From contig CANRCU010000110.1 in assembly GCA_947629215.1 (NCBI GenBank), forward strand, positions 1 through 7,446: a stretch of 7,446 bases of DNA. Reading direction: 5' to 3'. The notes beneath the pieces were generated by a model, which made no database searches, was not told the DNA's origin, and worked only from the letters and a program-made list of their open reading frames with translations. Within the stretch, counting starts at the first letter, position 1. Each line of letters opens with the position of its first letter. The translations under genes were made by a program, and so were the position numbers. Shown here piece by piece: positions 1-6,788 of the stretch. The DNA comes from an uncultured Clostridia bacterium. GTDB taxonomy: Bacteria > Bacillota > Clostridia > Lachnospirales > CAG-274.

Positions 1-2
1 GC

Positions 3-131
3 CAAGCGCAAAAGCTCATCGAAGAGCGCGGCGGCGAGTGCCAGAGTTCGGTCACGGCAAAAACCACCCTTGTCATAGCCGGCGAGGCGGCGGGCAGCAA
101 ACTTGAAAAGGCCCGTAAGGCGGGTATAAAA
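3..131 (+). other. ligA: BRCT-domain fragment of NAD-dependent DNA ligase (LigA)
   Basis: Translated in the frame that continues into the amidohydrolase, these codons give LIEERGGECQSSVTAKTT followed by VIAGEAAGSKLEKARKAGIK. The block AGEAAGSKLxKAxxxGI is a hallmark of the C-terminal BRCT domain of bacterial LigA, preceded by the usual LxxxGGxxxxSVTxKT strand-helix pattern. In a normal ligase about 15-25 more residues would follow, starting with an E/D-rich 'sEeeFl' helix. Here the sequence switches to GELVPYFMGW of an amidohydrolase. By hand count this stretch is about 60% G+C, against roughly 40-55% in the next few hundred bases. The domain assignment is firm; whether the join is biological is not. 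Confidence 0.8.
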
Positions 132-584
132 ATGGTCGGCGAGCTTGTGCCGTATTTTATGGGTTGGGAAAACTATTACACCGATGCCATGCACGAAATA
201 TACGGTTGTATACATGAGCTTGGGTTCAGCTGCGTATCCATGCACACAATGGACGAGGAGGGCATGGAGGCTGCTGTCAAGGCTTTCCCCGATATTAAGT
301 TTGTTGCGGCGCACCCTAATGACAAAGCGTGTTTTCTGCGTCATCTTGAGCGTATGATAAGGTATCCAAATTATTACCTGGATCTCAGCGGAACGGGCAT
401 TTTCCGTTGGGGGCTTATCAAATACGGTATTTCTCAGGTGGGCAGCGAAAGATTTATTTTCGGTTCGGATTTTCCTATATGCAACTGCAATATGTATATA
501 GCCGCTATTGAAAGCGAAAGGATAAGCGATGCCGATAAAGAAAATATTTTCTTTAAGAATGCGGAAAGACTTCTAAGCACATGA
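3..584 (+). CDS. Partial amidohydrolase-family protein with a LigA BRCT-like N-terminus (chimeric frame)
   Basis: The frame is open from the left edge to TGA at 582-584, so the true start lies outside the window. From about codon 44 (ATG at 132) it matches the second half of Amidohydro_2-type TIM-barrel metal-dependent hydrolases. Visible motifs are GELVPY, a strand ending in VSMHT, an AAHP motif with a metal-site-type His, YYLDLSGTG, and FGSDFPICN carrying the Asp expected at the end of barrel strand 8; it ends in the usual FFKNAERLL. The N-terminal half of the barrel, with the HxH metal motif, is absent. In its place are about 43 codons of DNA-ligase BRCT sequence, so the product as written should not be an active hydrolase. 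The substrate cannot be told. The ATG at 132 is an internal Met: no ribosome binding site precedes it and the frame continues upstream. The stop lies 16 nt before deoB, suggesting co-transcription. Confidence 0.75.
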   Translation, partial: QAQKLIEERGGECQSSVTAKTTLVIAGEAAGSKLEKARKAGIKMVGELVPYFMGWENYYTDAMHEIYGCIHELGFSCVSMHTMDEEGMEAAVKAFPDIKFVAAHPNDKACFLRHLERMIRYPNYYLDLSGTGIFRWGLIKYGISQVGSERFIFGSDFPICNCNMYIAAIESERISDADKENIFFKNAERLLST

Positions 585-600
585 CGGAGAGGAGAATGGT

Positions 601-1752
601 ATGAAAAAAGCAATAATTATTGTACTGGACGGTACGGGCATAGGCGAGTTGCCCGATGCCGAACAATACGGCGACAGCGGCAGTAATACTCTTATGCACA
701 TAAAGGAAAAATGCCCCGAACTGGAATTGCCTAATATGTGCCGTATGGGTCTTGGCAATATAGAGGACTGCGGAAATCTTTTTGAAAAAACAGCCGAACC
801 GCTCGGCTTTTACGGAAAGGCGGCTGAGATGTCAAAGGGCAAAGATACAACGACAGGCCATTGGGAAATAGCCGGACTTTGCTTGCAGCAGCCGTTCCCG
901 ACTTATCCGAACGGTTTCCCGAAAGAACTCATAAAAGAATTTGAAAAACGTATAGGCACGGGTACACTTGGCAATTATCCCGCTTCGGGTACGGAAATAA
1001 TAAAAGAACTTGGCGCAGAGCATTTAAAAACGGGTTTTCCCATTGTCTATACCTCGGCGGACAGCGTTTTTCAGATAGCTGCGCATAAAAGCGTTGTGCC
1101 GCTGGAAAAACTTTACAAATACTGCGGGATCGCACGTGAGCTTTTGCAGGGCGAACACGGTGTTGCAAGAGTTATTGCCCGACCGTTCGAGGGCGAGGAG
1201 GGCAGCTTTGTGCGTACATCGGAAAGGCACGATTATTCGCTTTTGCCTGTCGGTAACACTCTGCTTGACAGTGTAAAAGCCGCAGGCATGCAAGTAAAGG
1301 CTGTTGGGAAAATACGCGATATATTTGCAGGGCAGGGCATAACCGAGCATATCCCGACAAACGGCAATGCCAACGGTATAGAAGAAACCATAAGACTTAT
1401 GCGCAGCGACATAAACGGGCTGATATTTACAAATCTTGTGGATACGGATATGCTTTACGGTCACAGGAATGACGTAAAGGGCTTTGCATCCGCCTTGGAA
1501 TATTTTGACAATAAGCTGCCCGAGATATTGGATGCGCTCGACAAAGACGATCTGCTGATAATCACGGCAGACCACGGCTGCGACCCCACAACGTTATCTA
1601 CCGACCATTCAAGGGAGTATGTGTTTATTCTCGGCATAGGCGGCGGCATAAAAGGAAATATCGGCACAAGAAAAACTTACAGCGATATAGGGAAAACCGT
1701 GGCTGAATTTCTGAATATTTCCTCGGATATACGGGGAGAATCTTTTTTGTAA
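601..1752 (+). CDS. deoB: Phosphopentomutase DeoB
   Basis: A cytosolic Mn-dependent enzyme of the alkaline phosphatase superfamily. It interconverts ribose-1-phosphate or deoxyribose-1-phosphate with the 5-phosphates, feeding nucleoside sugars into the pentose phosphate pathway and glycolysis. The 383 residues match the family's usual ~390. Near the N-terminus, VLDGTGIGELPDAEQYGD carries the first metal Asp (D10) and GSNTLMHI follows. The phosphorylated Thr lies in DTTTGHWE (82-89). The cap domain (roughly 97-215) holds PASGTEI and TSADSVFQIAAH. The second metal set is complete: DTDMLYGHR (D283, H288), TADHGCDP (D324, H325) and STDHSRE (H336). All expected metal ligands are present, so it should be active. 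The ATG is fixed by AGAGGAG at 588-594, 6 nt upstream. It sits 16 nt after the preceding frame and 34 nt before the pectinesterase gene, with no terminator visible in either gap. No purine nucleoside phosphorylase or deoC is in view. Confidence 0.97.
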   Translation: MKKAIIIVLDGTGIGELPDAEQYGDSGSNTLMHIKEKCPELELPNMCRMGLGNIEDCGNLFEKTAEPLGFYGKAAEMSKGKDTTTGHWEIAGLCLQQPFPTYPNGFPKELIKEFEKRIGTGTLGNYPASGTEIIKELGAEHLKTGFPIVYTSADSVFQIAAHKSVVPLEKLYKYCGIARELLQGEHGVARVIARPFEGEEGSFVRTSERHDYSLLPVGNTLLDSVKAAGMQVKAVGKIRDIFAGQGITEHIPTNGNANGIEETIRLMRSDINGLIFTNLVDTDMLYGHRNDVKGFASALEYFDNKLPEILDALDKDDLLIITADHGCDPTTLSTDHSREYVFILGIGGGIKGNIGTRKTYSDIGKTVAEFLNISSDIRGESFL

Positions 1753-1786
1753 GCAAAACCTATATGTATCGGAAAGGAGATAAAGA

Positions 1787-4700
1787 ATGAAGATAAAAAA
1801 ACTGATTTCGGGTATTATGAGCGGTATTATCACCATGTCTGTTTTTTGTTTTCCCGCATATTCGGCCGACAGTATAAATATCACGGTCGGCAGCGGCGGA
1901 TACAAGACGATACAACAGGCGGTGGACAGCGTGTCGAAAGGTCAGAGCGCTGTTATTACCATACATCCGGGCGTATATGAAGAACCTGTTGTTGTGGATA
2001 AGCCAAATATCAGATTTGTCAGCAGCGACAAAAACAAAAAAGTCATTATCACATACGACAGGGGCAGCGGTCATACCGACCCTGAGAAAAACCTCGGTAC
2101 CGAAAAGTCCGCCACGGTCATGGTAACAGCCGAGGCAACCGGCTTTTCGGCTGAAAATATAATTTTCAGAAATACTTTCAATATAGGAACGGAATTTTCG
2201 CAGTCACAGGCTGTTGCTTTTGAAAGCCTTGCGGATAGGGTAGTGCTTGAAAACTGTTCTTTTATAGGCAGACAGGACACTCTTTATCTGAAAGGCGCAT
2301 CAAAGGGTCAGACTGTTTACGGCAGCGCCAATCCTGCAAGAGTATATTTAAAAAATTGCTATATAGAGGGTACAGTTGATTTTGTTTTCGGCGATGCGAC
2401 CGCATATTTCGATAAATGTGAGCTGCATATGGTCTACTATAATAACGGCGGGCATTTTACGGCGGCAAACACAACGCTTTTTAATACGGGTTATGTGTTT
2501 GACGGCTGTACATTCACTACCGACGAAAAATTTGACGAGGACTCCGCCGCTGCGGCAAAAATAGACTTGGGCAGACCGTGGCAGGCGGATGCGGGTTACC
2601 CGAATTTCGGTTCGTCGACCGTGCTGATAAACTGTAAGGTATCTCCGCTTGTAAAATCGGCAGGTTTCAGCAAATGGGACAACACCACGCTTACAAACAA
2701 AGTCAGATATTATGAATATAACACAAAAGATTTGAAAGGCAGAGCCGTCGATCTCAAAAACAGGGACAGCAGCCTTGTTACGGTGCTTACCGACGAACAG
2801 GCCGAGGCATATACGCCCTATGCGGTGCTTTGCGGTACGGACAAATGGGATCCTGCCGATGCCAAAAAGTCAAAAACGCCTGCCCGTGATGTAACGCTTG
2901 ATAAATACGAGATGAGCATACCACGGGGCGAGAGCGAAAATATCCGCGCCTTTGTTATCGGCGACGGAAAAGCCGCGCTTTCAAGCGGTGACGAAACCAT
3001 CGCTGTTGTTGACGAAAACGGAAAGATAACCGCAGTTTCACAAGGCAGTACCACAATAACGGCTCAGACCGAAAACGGTTTCAAAGCGGTCGCAAATGTG
3101 ACTGTAACGGCACAGAGAACGCAATTTCCTACTATAAAGGACATAAAGATAGATCATATCAGCACTTTTGAACCGGGGACGACAATGACCGTGAATTACA
3201 GCTATATGCTTGACAGCGACAACAACAGCGATGCTGCAAGAATAAGCTGGTATCTTGTGAAGAACGGCGAGGAAATGCTTCTAAAAAAAGGTGTAGGAGA
3301 TTATTATAAGAGTTATACCATAGAAAGCAGCGATATGGGATGCAGTTTCAAGGCTGTTGTGGAGCCTGCGACCGCTACGACATACGGCACATACGGTAAG
3401 GGTGTCGAGATAAGGGATAACAATATAGTTCGCGGCGGCGAAGGACCCGTTATCAAAACAGGTTTTAACGAGGATACAAAGGCATTTGAGGCGACCGGAA
3501 CGTGGAGGACCGAAAAAACAGCCGATAATAGCCTTATCGTTGCCGACTGTGATTACGGCAGCCCTGCGGCGTTACTTTATAAAACAAAAATCGAAGATCC
3601 GAATTTTAATATAAAAATGCGTTTTAATCCCGAAAATACAGGGCTTAGCGCAGAGGATAGCGCAAATATTTATCTTAACTATAACGAAGGCGTCGGTTAT
3701 CGTCTTAATATAGCAAGAGGCAGCAATACAAAAAGTCTTAAAATGTATTTGTACAGAAAGACGGAGGACGGCGAAAAACTGCTTGCAAGCGATGAAACGT
3801 CAATGAAAAACAATGTGCTGCAAAACAGCGGAGAGGATAATCCGTTTTTCTATATTTCGTTCGGTAAAAAAGCAGATACGCTTACGGCGACATTTACCAT
3901 AGACGGACAGGAGGCAAATCTTTGCCGACTGAATGCAAGAGATACAGCGCCTTTGGAGGGCGGCAGCCTGTTTATGGAATTTATCGGCAAGGGCAACGAG
4001 TGGATGCTCGATACCATGAGCCTTGAAAACAACGACAGCGCTAAGAACGAAAATGCCGTACGTGTTTATCTTGCCGGGGATTCTACGGTGAAGGACTACG
4101 GAGCAAGCAATACGATAGGCGGCTGGGGCGAATTTATAGGCAACTACTTCAACGACGATGTTGTTATCGTCAATAAAGCCGAGGGCGGCAGAAGTACGCG
4201 TTCTTTTATGAATCAGGGCAGATTGGACGAGATACTTTCACAGGCAAGACCGGGTGATTATCTTTTCATACAGTTCGGTCACAATGATTCGCTCATGACG
4301 GATACGGCGCAGATGGAGCATACCGTTTTGCTTGGTACACCCGACGAAAACGGCATTTATCCCGTTACGCCTGCGGTAAAGGCGAAAACACCGCAGTATA
4401 TCTATGATTTTTATAAAAACGATCCCTATCCTTATACGGAAACCTTCTATCCGTATGATTCGGGTACGTTTAAATGGTATTATGAACAATATGTCATAAA
4501 AGCGCGCGAAAAAGGTATGATACCTGTGGTAATAACACCCGTTTGCCGTGTGTTCTTTGATGACGAGGGCAAAATAACGCCTCACTTCGGCGAAGATAAC
4601 GGCTATGTTGCCGCTGTAAGGCAGGTAGCTGAGGAAATGGATTGCCCGCTTATAGATATGTATGAGATAACATCGTCATTGTATGAAAGTTACGGTGTGC

Positions 4701-5929
4701 TTACAACTCAGGGATTGCACAATGTAAAATCCGACGGTTCAATGGATCTTACGCATTACAATAAATTCGGCGCAAATCTTATTGCAAGCAAAATGGCTGA
4801 ATCTCTGAAAAACCAGAATATTGCCATTGCGTCGGATACAAAAATATCAAATGTGTCTGTTAACCGTGTGGACGAAATGAAATCGGCAAATCTGTTTGTT
4901 GTGGGCGATGTGGCGGCTGACAAAACCGACAGGGACGATATTGTTGCGTCGGTTAGCATGGCAGACAGGCTGAAAGACTATTTTGTTGATAAGATAAAGG
5001 TCATAGACTATACAAACGCCGGCAATACGGTTAAGAACTTTTTGAACGGACAGGACTACGAAAAGTTTATGTCACAGGTCAAAGAGGGCGATTATGTCAT
5101 GCTTTGTTTCGGTCATTCCGACGGGGACAATTCTACCGTGGATAAGAGTATTGATGCTTATGCGGGGCTTTTCGGCGACGAAGAAATAAGCGGTACTTTC
5201 AAATATTATCTTTATAACAATTATATCAAGCCGCTGACCGATAAAAAGGCGGTCATAATAATGGTAACACCTTTTGCCGACGGCATATTCAAAAACGGTG
5301 AATTTGTGAACGGAAATGCGGCATATGCAGAGGCGGTCAAAGAACTTGTTGTAAAATACGAGCTGTATTTTGTGGATATGAATACACAGACAGCCGAGAT
5401 GTATACAAACTTCGGCGAGGACGGCAGCAAGGTATTCAATGCCATAGACAAAAAGAACGGCGTTGAGAGAACAAAAGTCAGCGCTTTCGGTGCGGATACA
5501 TTTGCAAGAGCGTTTGTAAACTCAATGAAATTTTCTTCCGCAACGCTGAAGAATTATATTGACGAGGCAAAACTTGGACAAGCCGATATACTTACAAGAG
5601 AGGAATATGTATCGGCGCTTGTCGATGTGCTTGGTGCCGATGTGACTGTGGGCAATAACTTTTCCGATGTTGCTCAGGGCAAGAGTTATTATGAAAAAAT
5701 ACTGACGGCAAAAAATATCGGTATAGCAACAGGCGCAGGCGGTATGTTCAAACCCGAAGAACAGCTTTACGGCAGTGATGCGGTAAGAATGCTGAAGGCG
5801 GCGCTCAAATACAAAAATATAAGCGAAAAGAAACTTAACGATGTATATAGGCTTATGTCCGTAAGCGAACCCGTATCAAATGAGATAGGTATGTATGCGG
5901 TGGTAAGGCTTTATGAAGTAAGCAAATAA
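1787..5929 (+). CDS. Secreted multidomain pectin esterase: CE8 methylesterase + CE12-like acetylesterase + inactive SGNH copy + SLH-like tail
   Basis: Residues 1-27 are a signal peptide: KIKK, a hydrophobic core, and A24-Y-S26 as a likely cleavage site. Residues ~29-355 are a right-handed beta-helix pectin methylesterase (CE8): GVYEE at 62-66, QAVAF at 141-145 (oxyanion Gln), QDTL at 163-166 (acid/base D164), DFVFG at 198-202 (nucleophile D198) and LGRPW at 261-265 (R263). About 13 extra residues lie between the two catalytic Asp compared with plant enzymes. Residues 364-443 are a Big_2 Ig-like domain; ~447-547 a second Ig-like domain. Residues ~551-748 are beta-rich, perhaps ConA-like and sugar-binding (inference). 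Residues ~758-1010 are an SGNH esterase like rhamnogalacturonan acetylesterase: GDST with S766, GGRST 800-804, GHND with N833, and D987-x-x-H990. Residues ~1037-1250 are a second, catalytically dead SGNH domain. Residues ~1267-1380 are SLH-like. Together the active parts would remove methyl and acetyl groups from pectin outside the cell. AAGGAGA at 1774-1780 fixes the ATG. Confidence 0.93.
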   Translation: MKIKKLISGIMSGIITMSVFCFPAYSADSINITVGSGGYKTIQQAVDSVSKGQSAVITIHPGVYEEPVVVDKPNIRFVSSDKNKKVIITYDRGSGHTDPEKNLGTEKSATVMVTAEATGFSAENIIFRNTFNIGTEFSQSQAVAFESLADRVVLENCSFIGRQDTLYLKGASKGQTVYGSANPARVYLKNCYIEGTVDFVFGDATAYFDKCELHMVYYNNGGHFTAANTTLFNTGYVFDGCTFTTDEKFDEDSAAAAKIDLGRPWQADAGYPNFGSSTVLINCKVSPLVKSAGFSKWDNTTLTNKVRYYEYNTKDLKGRAVDLKNRDSSLVTVLTDEQAEAYTPYAVLCGTDKWDPADAKKSKTPARDVTLDKYEMSIPRGESENIRAFVIGDGKAALSSGDETIAVVDENGKITAVSQGSTTITAQTENGFKAVANVTVTAQRTQFPTIKDIKIDHISTFEPGTTMTVNYSYMLDSDNNSDAARISWYLVKNGEEMLLKKGVGDYYKSYTIESSDMGCSFKAVVEPATATTYGTYGKGVEIRDNNIVRGGEGPVIKTGFNEDTKAFEATGTWRTEKTADNSLIVADCDYGSPAALLYKTKIEDPNFNIKMRFNPENTGLSAEDSANIYLNYNEGVGYRLNIARGSNTKSLKMYLYRKTEDGEKLLASDETSMKNNVLQNSGEDNPFFYISFGKKADTLTATFTIDGQEANLCRLNARDTAPLEGGSLFMEFIGKGNEWMLDTMSLENNDSAKNENAVRVYLAGDSTVKDYGASNTIGGWGEFIGNYFNDDVVIVNKAEGGRSTRSFMNQGRLDEILSQARPGDYLFIQFGHNDSLMTDTAQMEHTVLLGTPDENGIYPVTPAVKAKTPQYIYDFYKNDPYPYTETFYPYDSGTFKWYYEQYVIKAREKGMIPVVITPVCRVFFDDEGKITPHFGEDNGYVAAVRQVAEEMDCPLIDMYEITSSLYESYGVLTTQGLHNVKSDGSMDLTHYNKFGANLIASKMAESLKNQNIAIASDTKISNVSVNRVDEMKSANLFVVGDVAADKTDRDDIVASVSMADRLKDYFVDKIKVIDYTNAGNTVKNFLNGQDYEKFMSQVKEGDYVMLCFGHSDGDNSTVDKSIDAYAGLFGDEEISGTFKYYLYNNYIKPLTDKKAVIIMVTPFADGIFKNGEFVNGNAAYAEAVKELVVKYELYFVDMNTQTAEMYTNFGEDGSKVFNAIDKKNGVERTKVSAFGADTFARAFVNSMKFSSATLKNYIDEAKLGQADILTREEYVSALVDVLGADVTVGNNFSDVAQGKSYYEKILTAKNIGIATGAGGMFKPEEQLYGSDAVRMLKAALKYKNISEKKLNDVYRLMSVSEPVSNEIGMYAVVRLYEVSK
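4055..5536 (+). repeat. Tandem SGNH/CE12-type domains within the pectin esterase, second copy degenerate
   Basis: This is a diverged protein-level duplication, not a DNA repeat. Copy 1 starts near residue 757 and copy 2 near 1037. Collinear landmarks are: YLAGDST (copy 1) against FVVGDVA (copy 2); EGGRSTRSFMN against NAGNTVKNFLN; PGDYLFIQFGHND against EGDYVMLCFGHSD; VVITPVCRVFFDDEGKI against IIMVTPFADGIFKNGEF; and LTHYNKFGANLIA against RTKVSAFGADTFA. Copy 1 has about 50 more residues after the GHND block. Copy 2 replaces the nucleophile Ser with V1042, the oxyanion Asn with S1111, and the catalytic Asp/His pair with E1227/K1230, so it should not hydrolyse esters by the SGNH mechanism. Secondary-structure order is kept, which suggests a retained fold, perhaps for binding or dimer-like packing (inference). 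Confidence 0.8.
5585..5926 (+). other. SLH-like C-terminal region of the pectin esterase
   Basis: Residues 1267-1380. The first part, ILTREEYVSALVDVLGAD, matches the helix that opens an S-layer homology repeat. FSDVAQGKSYYEKILTAKNIGIATG (from F1292), followed by MFKPEEQL and a helix with DAVRMLKAAL, matches the FxDV...A...GI..G...F.P core. The last ~25 residues contain another SLH-type helix (PVSNEIGMYAVVRLYEV) but no second FSDV core. So one full repeat plus flanking helices is visible, not the usual three. SLH repeats normally bind pyruvylated secondary cell-wall polymers, which would hold the enzyme on the cell surface. With this reduced set, anchoring is plausible but unproven. Confidence 0.7.
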
Positions 5930-5934
5930 TGGTC

Positions 5935-5960
5935 TGACGGGCTGCTTTGGCAGCCCGTTG
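5935..5960 (+). terminator. Hairpin after the pectin esterase gene, weak terminator
   Basis: A perfect 9-bp stem (ACGGGCTGC at 5937-5945 pairing with 5950-5958) has a TTTG tetraloop, and two G-T wobble pairs extend it to 5935-5960. It begins 6 nt after the TAA. The downstream bases (ATCGGTTTGGTT) are only mildly T-rich, with no uninterrupted T-run, so intrinsic termination may be partial. The hairpin may mainly protect the 3' end of the long esterase mRNA. Confidence 0.5.
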
Positions 5961-5970
5961 ATCGGTTTGG

Positions 5971-5997
5971 TTCGACAAAAAACTGAGTACGAATAAT
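5971..5997 (+). promoter_or_regulatory. Possible weak sigma-A promoter for xth-rhodanese
   Basis: The 97-nt gap between the esterase gene and xth holds a TTCGAC element (5971-5976) and an AATAAT element (5992-5997, five of six matches to TATAAT) separated by 15 bp. That spacing is short of the ideal 17, and a second AATAAT occurs at 6002-6007. The location after a hairpin and before a new gene makes a promoter likely somewhere here, but these exact elements are only a guess. Confidence 0.25.
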
Positions 5998-6026
5998 ACA
6001 GAATAATTGGCTGAAAGGGGAATATC

Positions 6027-6779
6027 ATGAAATTTATTTCTTGGAACGTAAACGGGCTGCGTGCCTGCGTCGGCAAAAATTTTATGGAATTTTTCAATGC
6101 TGTGGATGCGGATATTTTTTCTTTGCAGGAAACAAAACTTCAGGAAGGTCAGATAGAGCTTGAACTGCCCGAATATGAGCAATACTGGAATTATGCCGAA
6201 AAAAAGGGATATTCGGGTACGGCGGTATTTACAAAAAAGCATCCTTTGAATGTTACCCGCGGCATAGGCATTGAGCGCCATGACCACGAGGGCAGAGTTA
6301 TAACCCTTGAATTTGAGGATTTCTTTTATGTTACCTGTTATACGCCAAATTCGCAGAATGAGCTTACAAGACTTGATTACCGCATGGACTGGGAGGACTG
6401 TTTCAGGGAATATCTGTGCGGATTAAATGCAAAAAAGCCTGTTGTGCTTTGCGGTGATCTGAATGTGGCTCATAAGGAAATTGATTTGAAAAATCCCAAA
6501 ACAAACCGAAAAAATGCCGGTTTTACCGACGAGGAACGCGGGAAGATGACGGAACTGCTCGGCAGCGGTTTTATAGATACGTATCGTTTTTTTTACCCGG
6601 ATACCGAGGGCGTTTACAGCTGGTGGAGCTATCGCTTTAAGGCACGTGAAAAGAATACGGGTTGGCGTATCGACTATTATATAGTCGGGGAAGGCTTGAA
6701 AGACAGGTTGAAAGACGCAAGAATACATACCGAGGTATTTGGCAGCGACCATTGCCCCGTTGAACTGGAAATGGAATGA
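6027..6779 (+). CDS. xth: Exodeoxyribonuclease III / class II AP endonuclease (Xth/ExoA family)
   Basis: A cytosolic, Mg-dependent base-excision-repair enzyme that cuts DNA 5' to abasic sites and trims 3' blocking groups; family members also have 3'-5' exonuclease activity. The 250-residue length is typical of the Gram-positive ExoA type. All catalytic blocks of the endonuclease/exonuclease/phosphatase fold are present: SWNVNGLRA (N7), LQETKL (metal ligand E35), CYTPNS (Y105), CGDLNVAH (D144, N146), the SWWSYR...GWRIDYYIV block near the abasic-site pocket, and GSDHCPVEL (D241, H242). ATG is preceded by AAAGGGG at 6014-6020, 6 nt away. A run of eight T (6587-6594) falls within codons for R-F-F-Y and does not break the frame. 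The stop lies 9 nt before the rhodanese gene, so the two are probably co-transcribed. Functional assignment is secure. Confidence 0.96.
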   Translation: MKFISWNVNGLRACVGKNFMEFFNAVDADIFSLQETKLQEGQIELELPEYEQYWNYAEKKGYSGTAVFTKKHPLNVTRGIGIERHDHEGRVITLEFEDFFYVTCYTPNSQNELTRLDYRMDWEDCFREYLCGLNAKKPVVLCGDLNVAHKEIDLKNPKTNRKNAGFTDEERGKMTELLGSGFIDTYRFFYPDTEGVYSWWSYRFKAREKNTGWRIDYYIVGEGLKDRLKDARIHTEVFGSDHCPVELEME

Positions 6780-6783
6780 GGGA
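6778..6783 (+). promoter_or_regulatory. Ribosome binding site overlapping the xth stop, supports GTG start
   Basis: GAGGGA overlaps the TGA of xth and lies 5 nt upstream of GTG at 6789. This supports GTG as the start of the rhodanese gene rather than the internal ATG at codon 13, which would cut off the first conserved strand-helix (KISPVEAKRIM). Its overlap with the stop suggests translational coupling to xth. Confidence 0.6.
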
Positions 6784-6788
6784 TAAAA

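Noticed and set aside
132..584. ATG at 132 as the true start of an amidohydrolase-like gene
   Set aside because: The frame is open to the left edge with recognisable LigA BRCT codons, there is no ribosome binding site before 132, and a start there would still lack the first half of the barrel.
1024..1575. 183-codon antisense open frame inside deoB
   Set aside because: It lies fully opposite a complete, well-conserved deoB. Its composition is Cys/Tyr/Arg-rich as expected of a shadow frame, and it shows no recognisable motif.
1806..1865. Lipoprotein signal at Cys21 of the esterase leader
   Set aside because: The residues before the cysteine (MSVF) do not form a lipobox, while A24-Y-S26 after the hydrophobic core fits ordinary signal peptidase I cleavage.
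5853..6287. Antisense open frames across the esterase end and the start of xth
   Set aside because: They overlap the conserved N-terminus of exonuclease III and the esterase tail on the other strand, and neither shows a family motif.
6587..6594. Run of eight T in xth as a frameshift or slippage site
   Set aside because: The reading frame is intact on both sides and all downstream catalytic motifs (IDYYIV, GSDHCPVEL) stay in frame.
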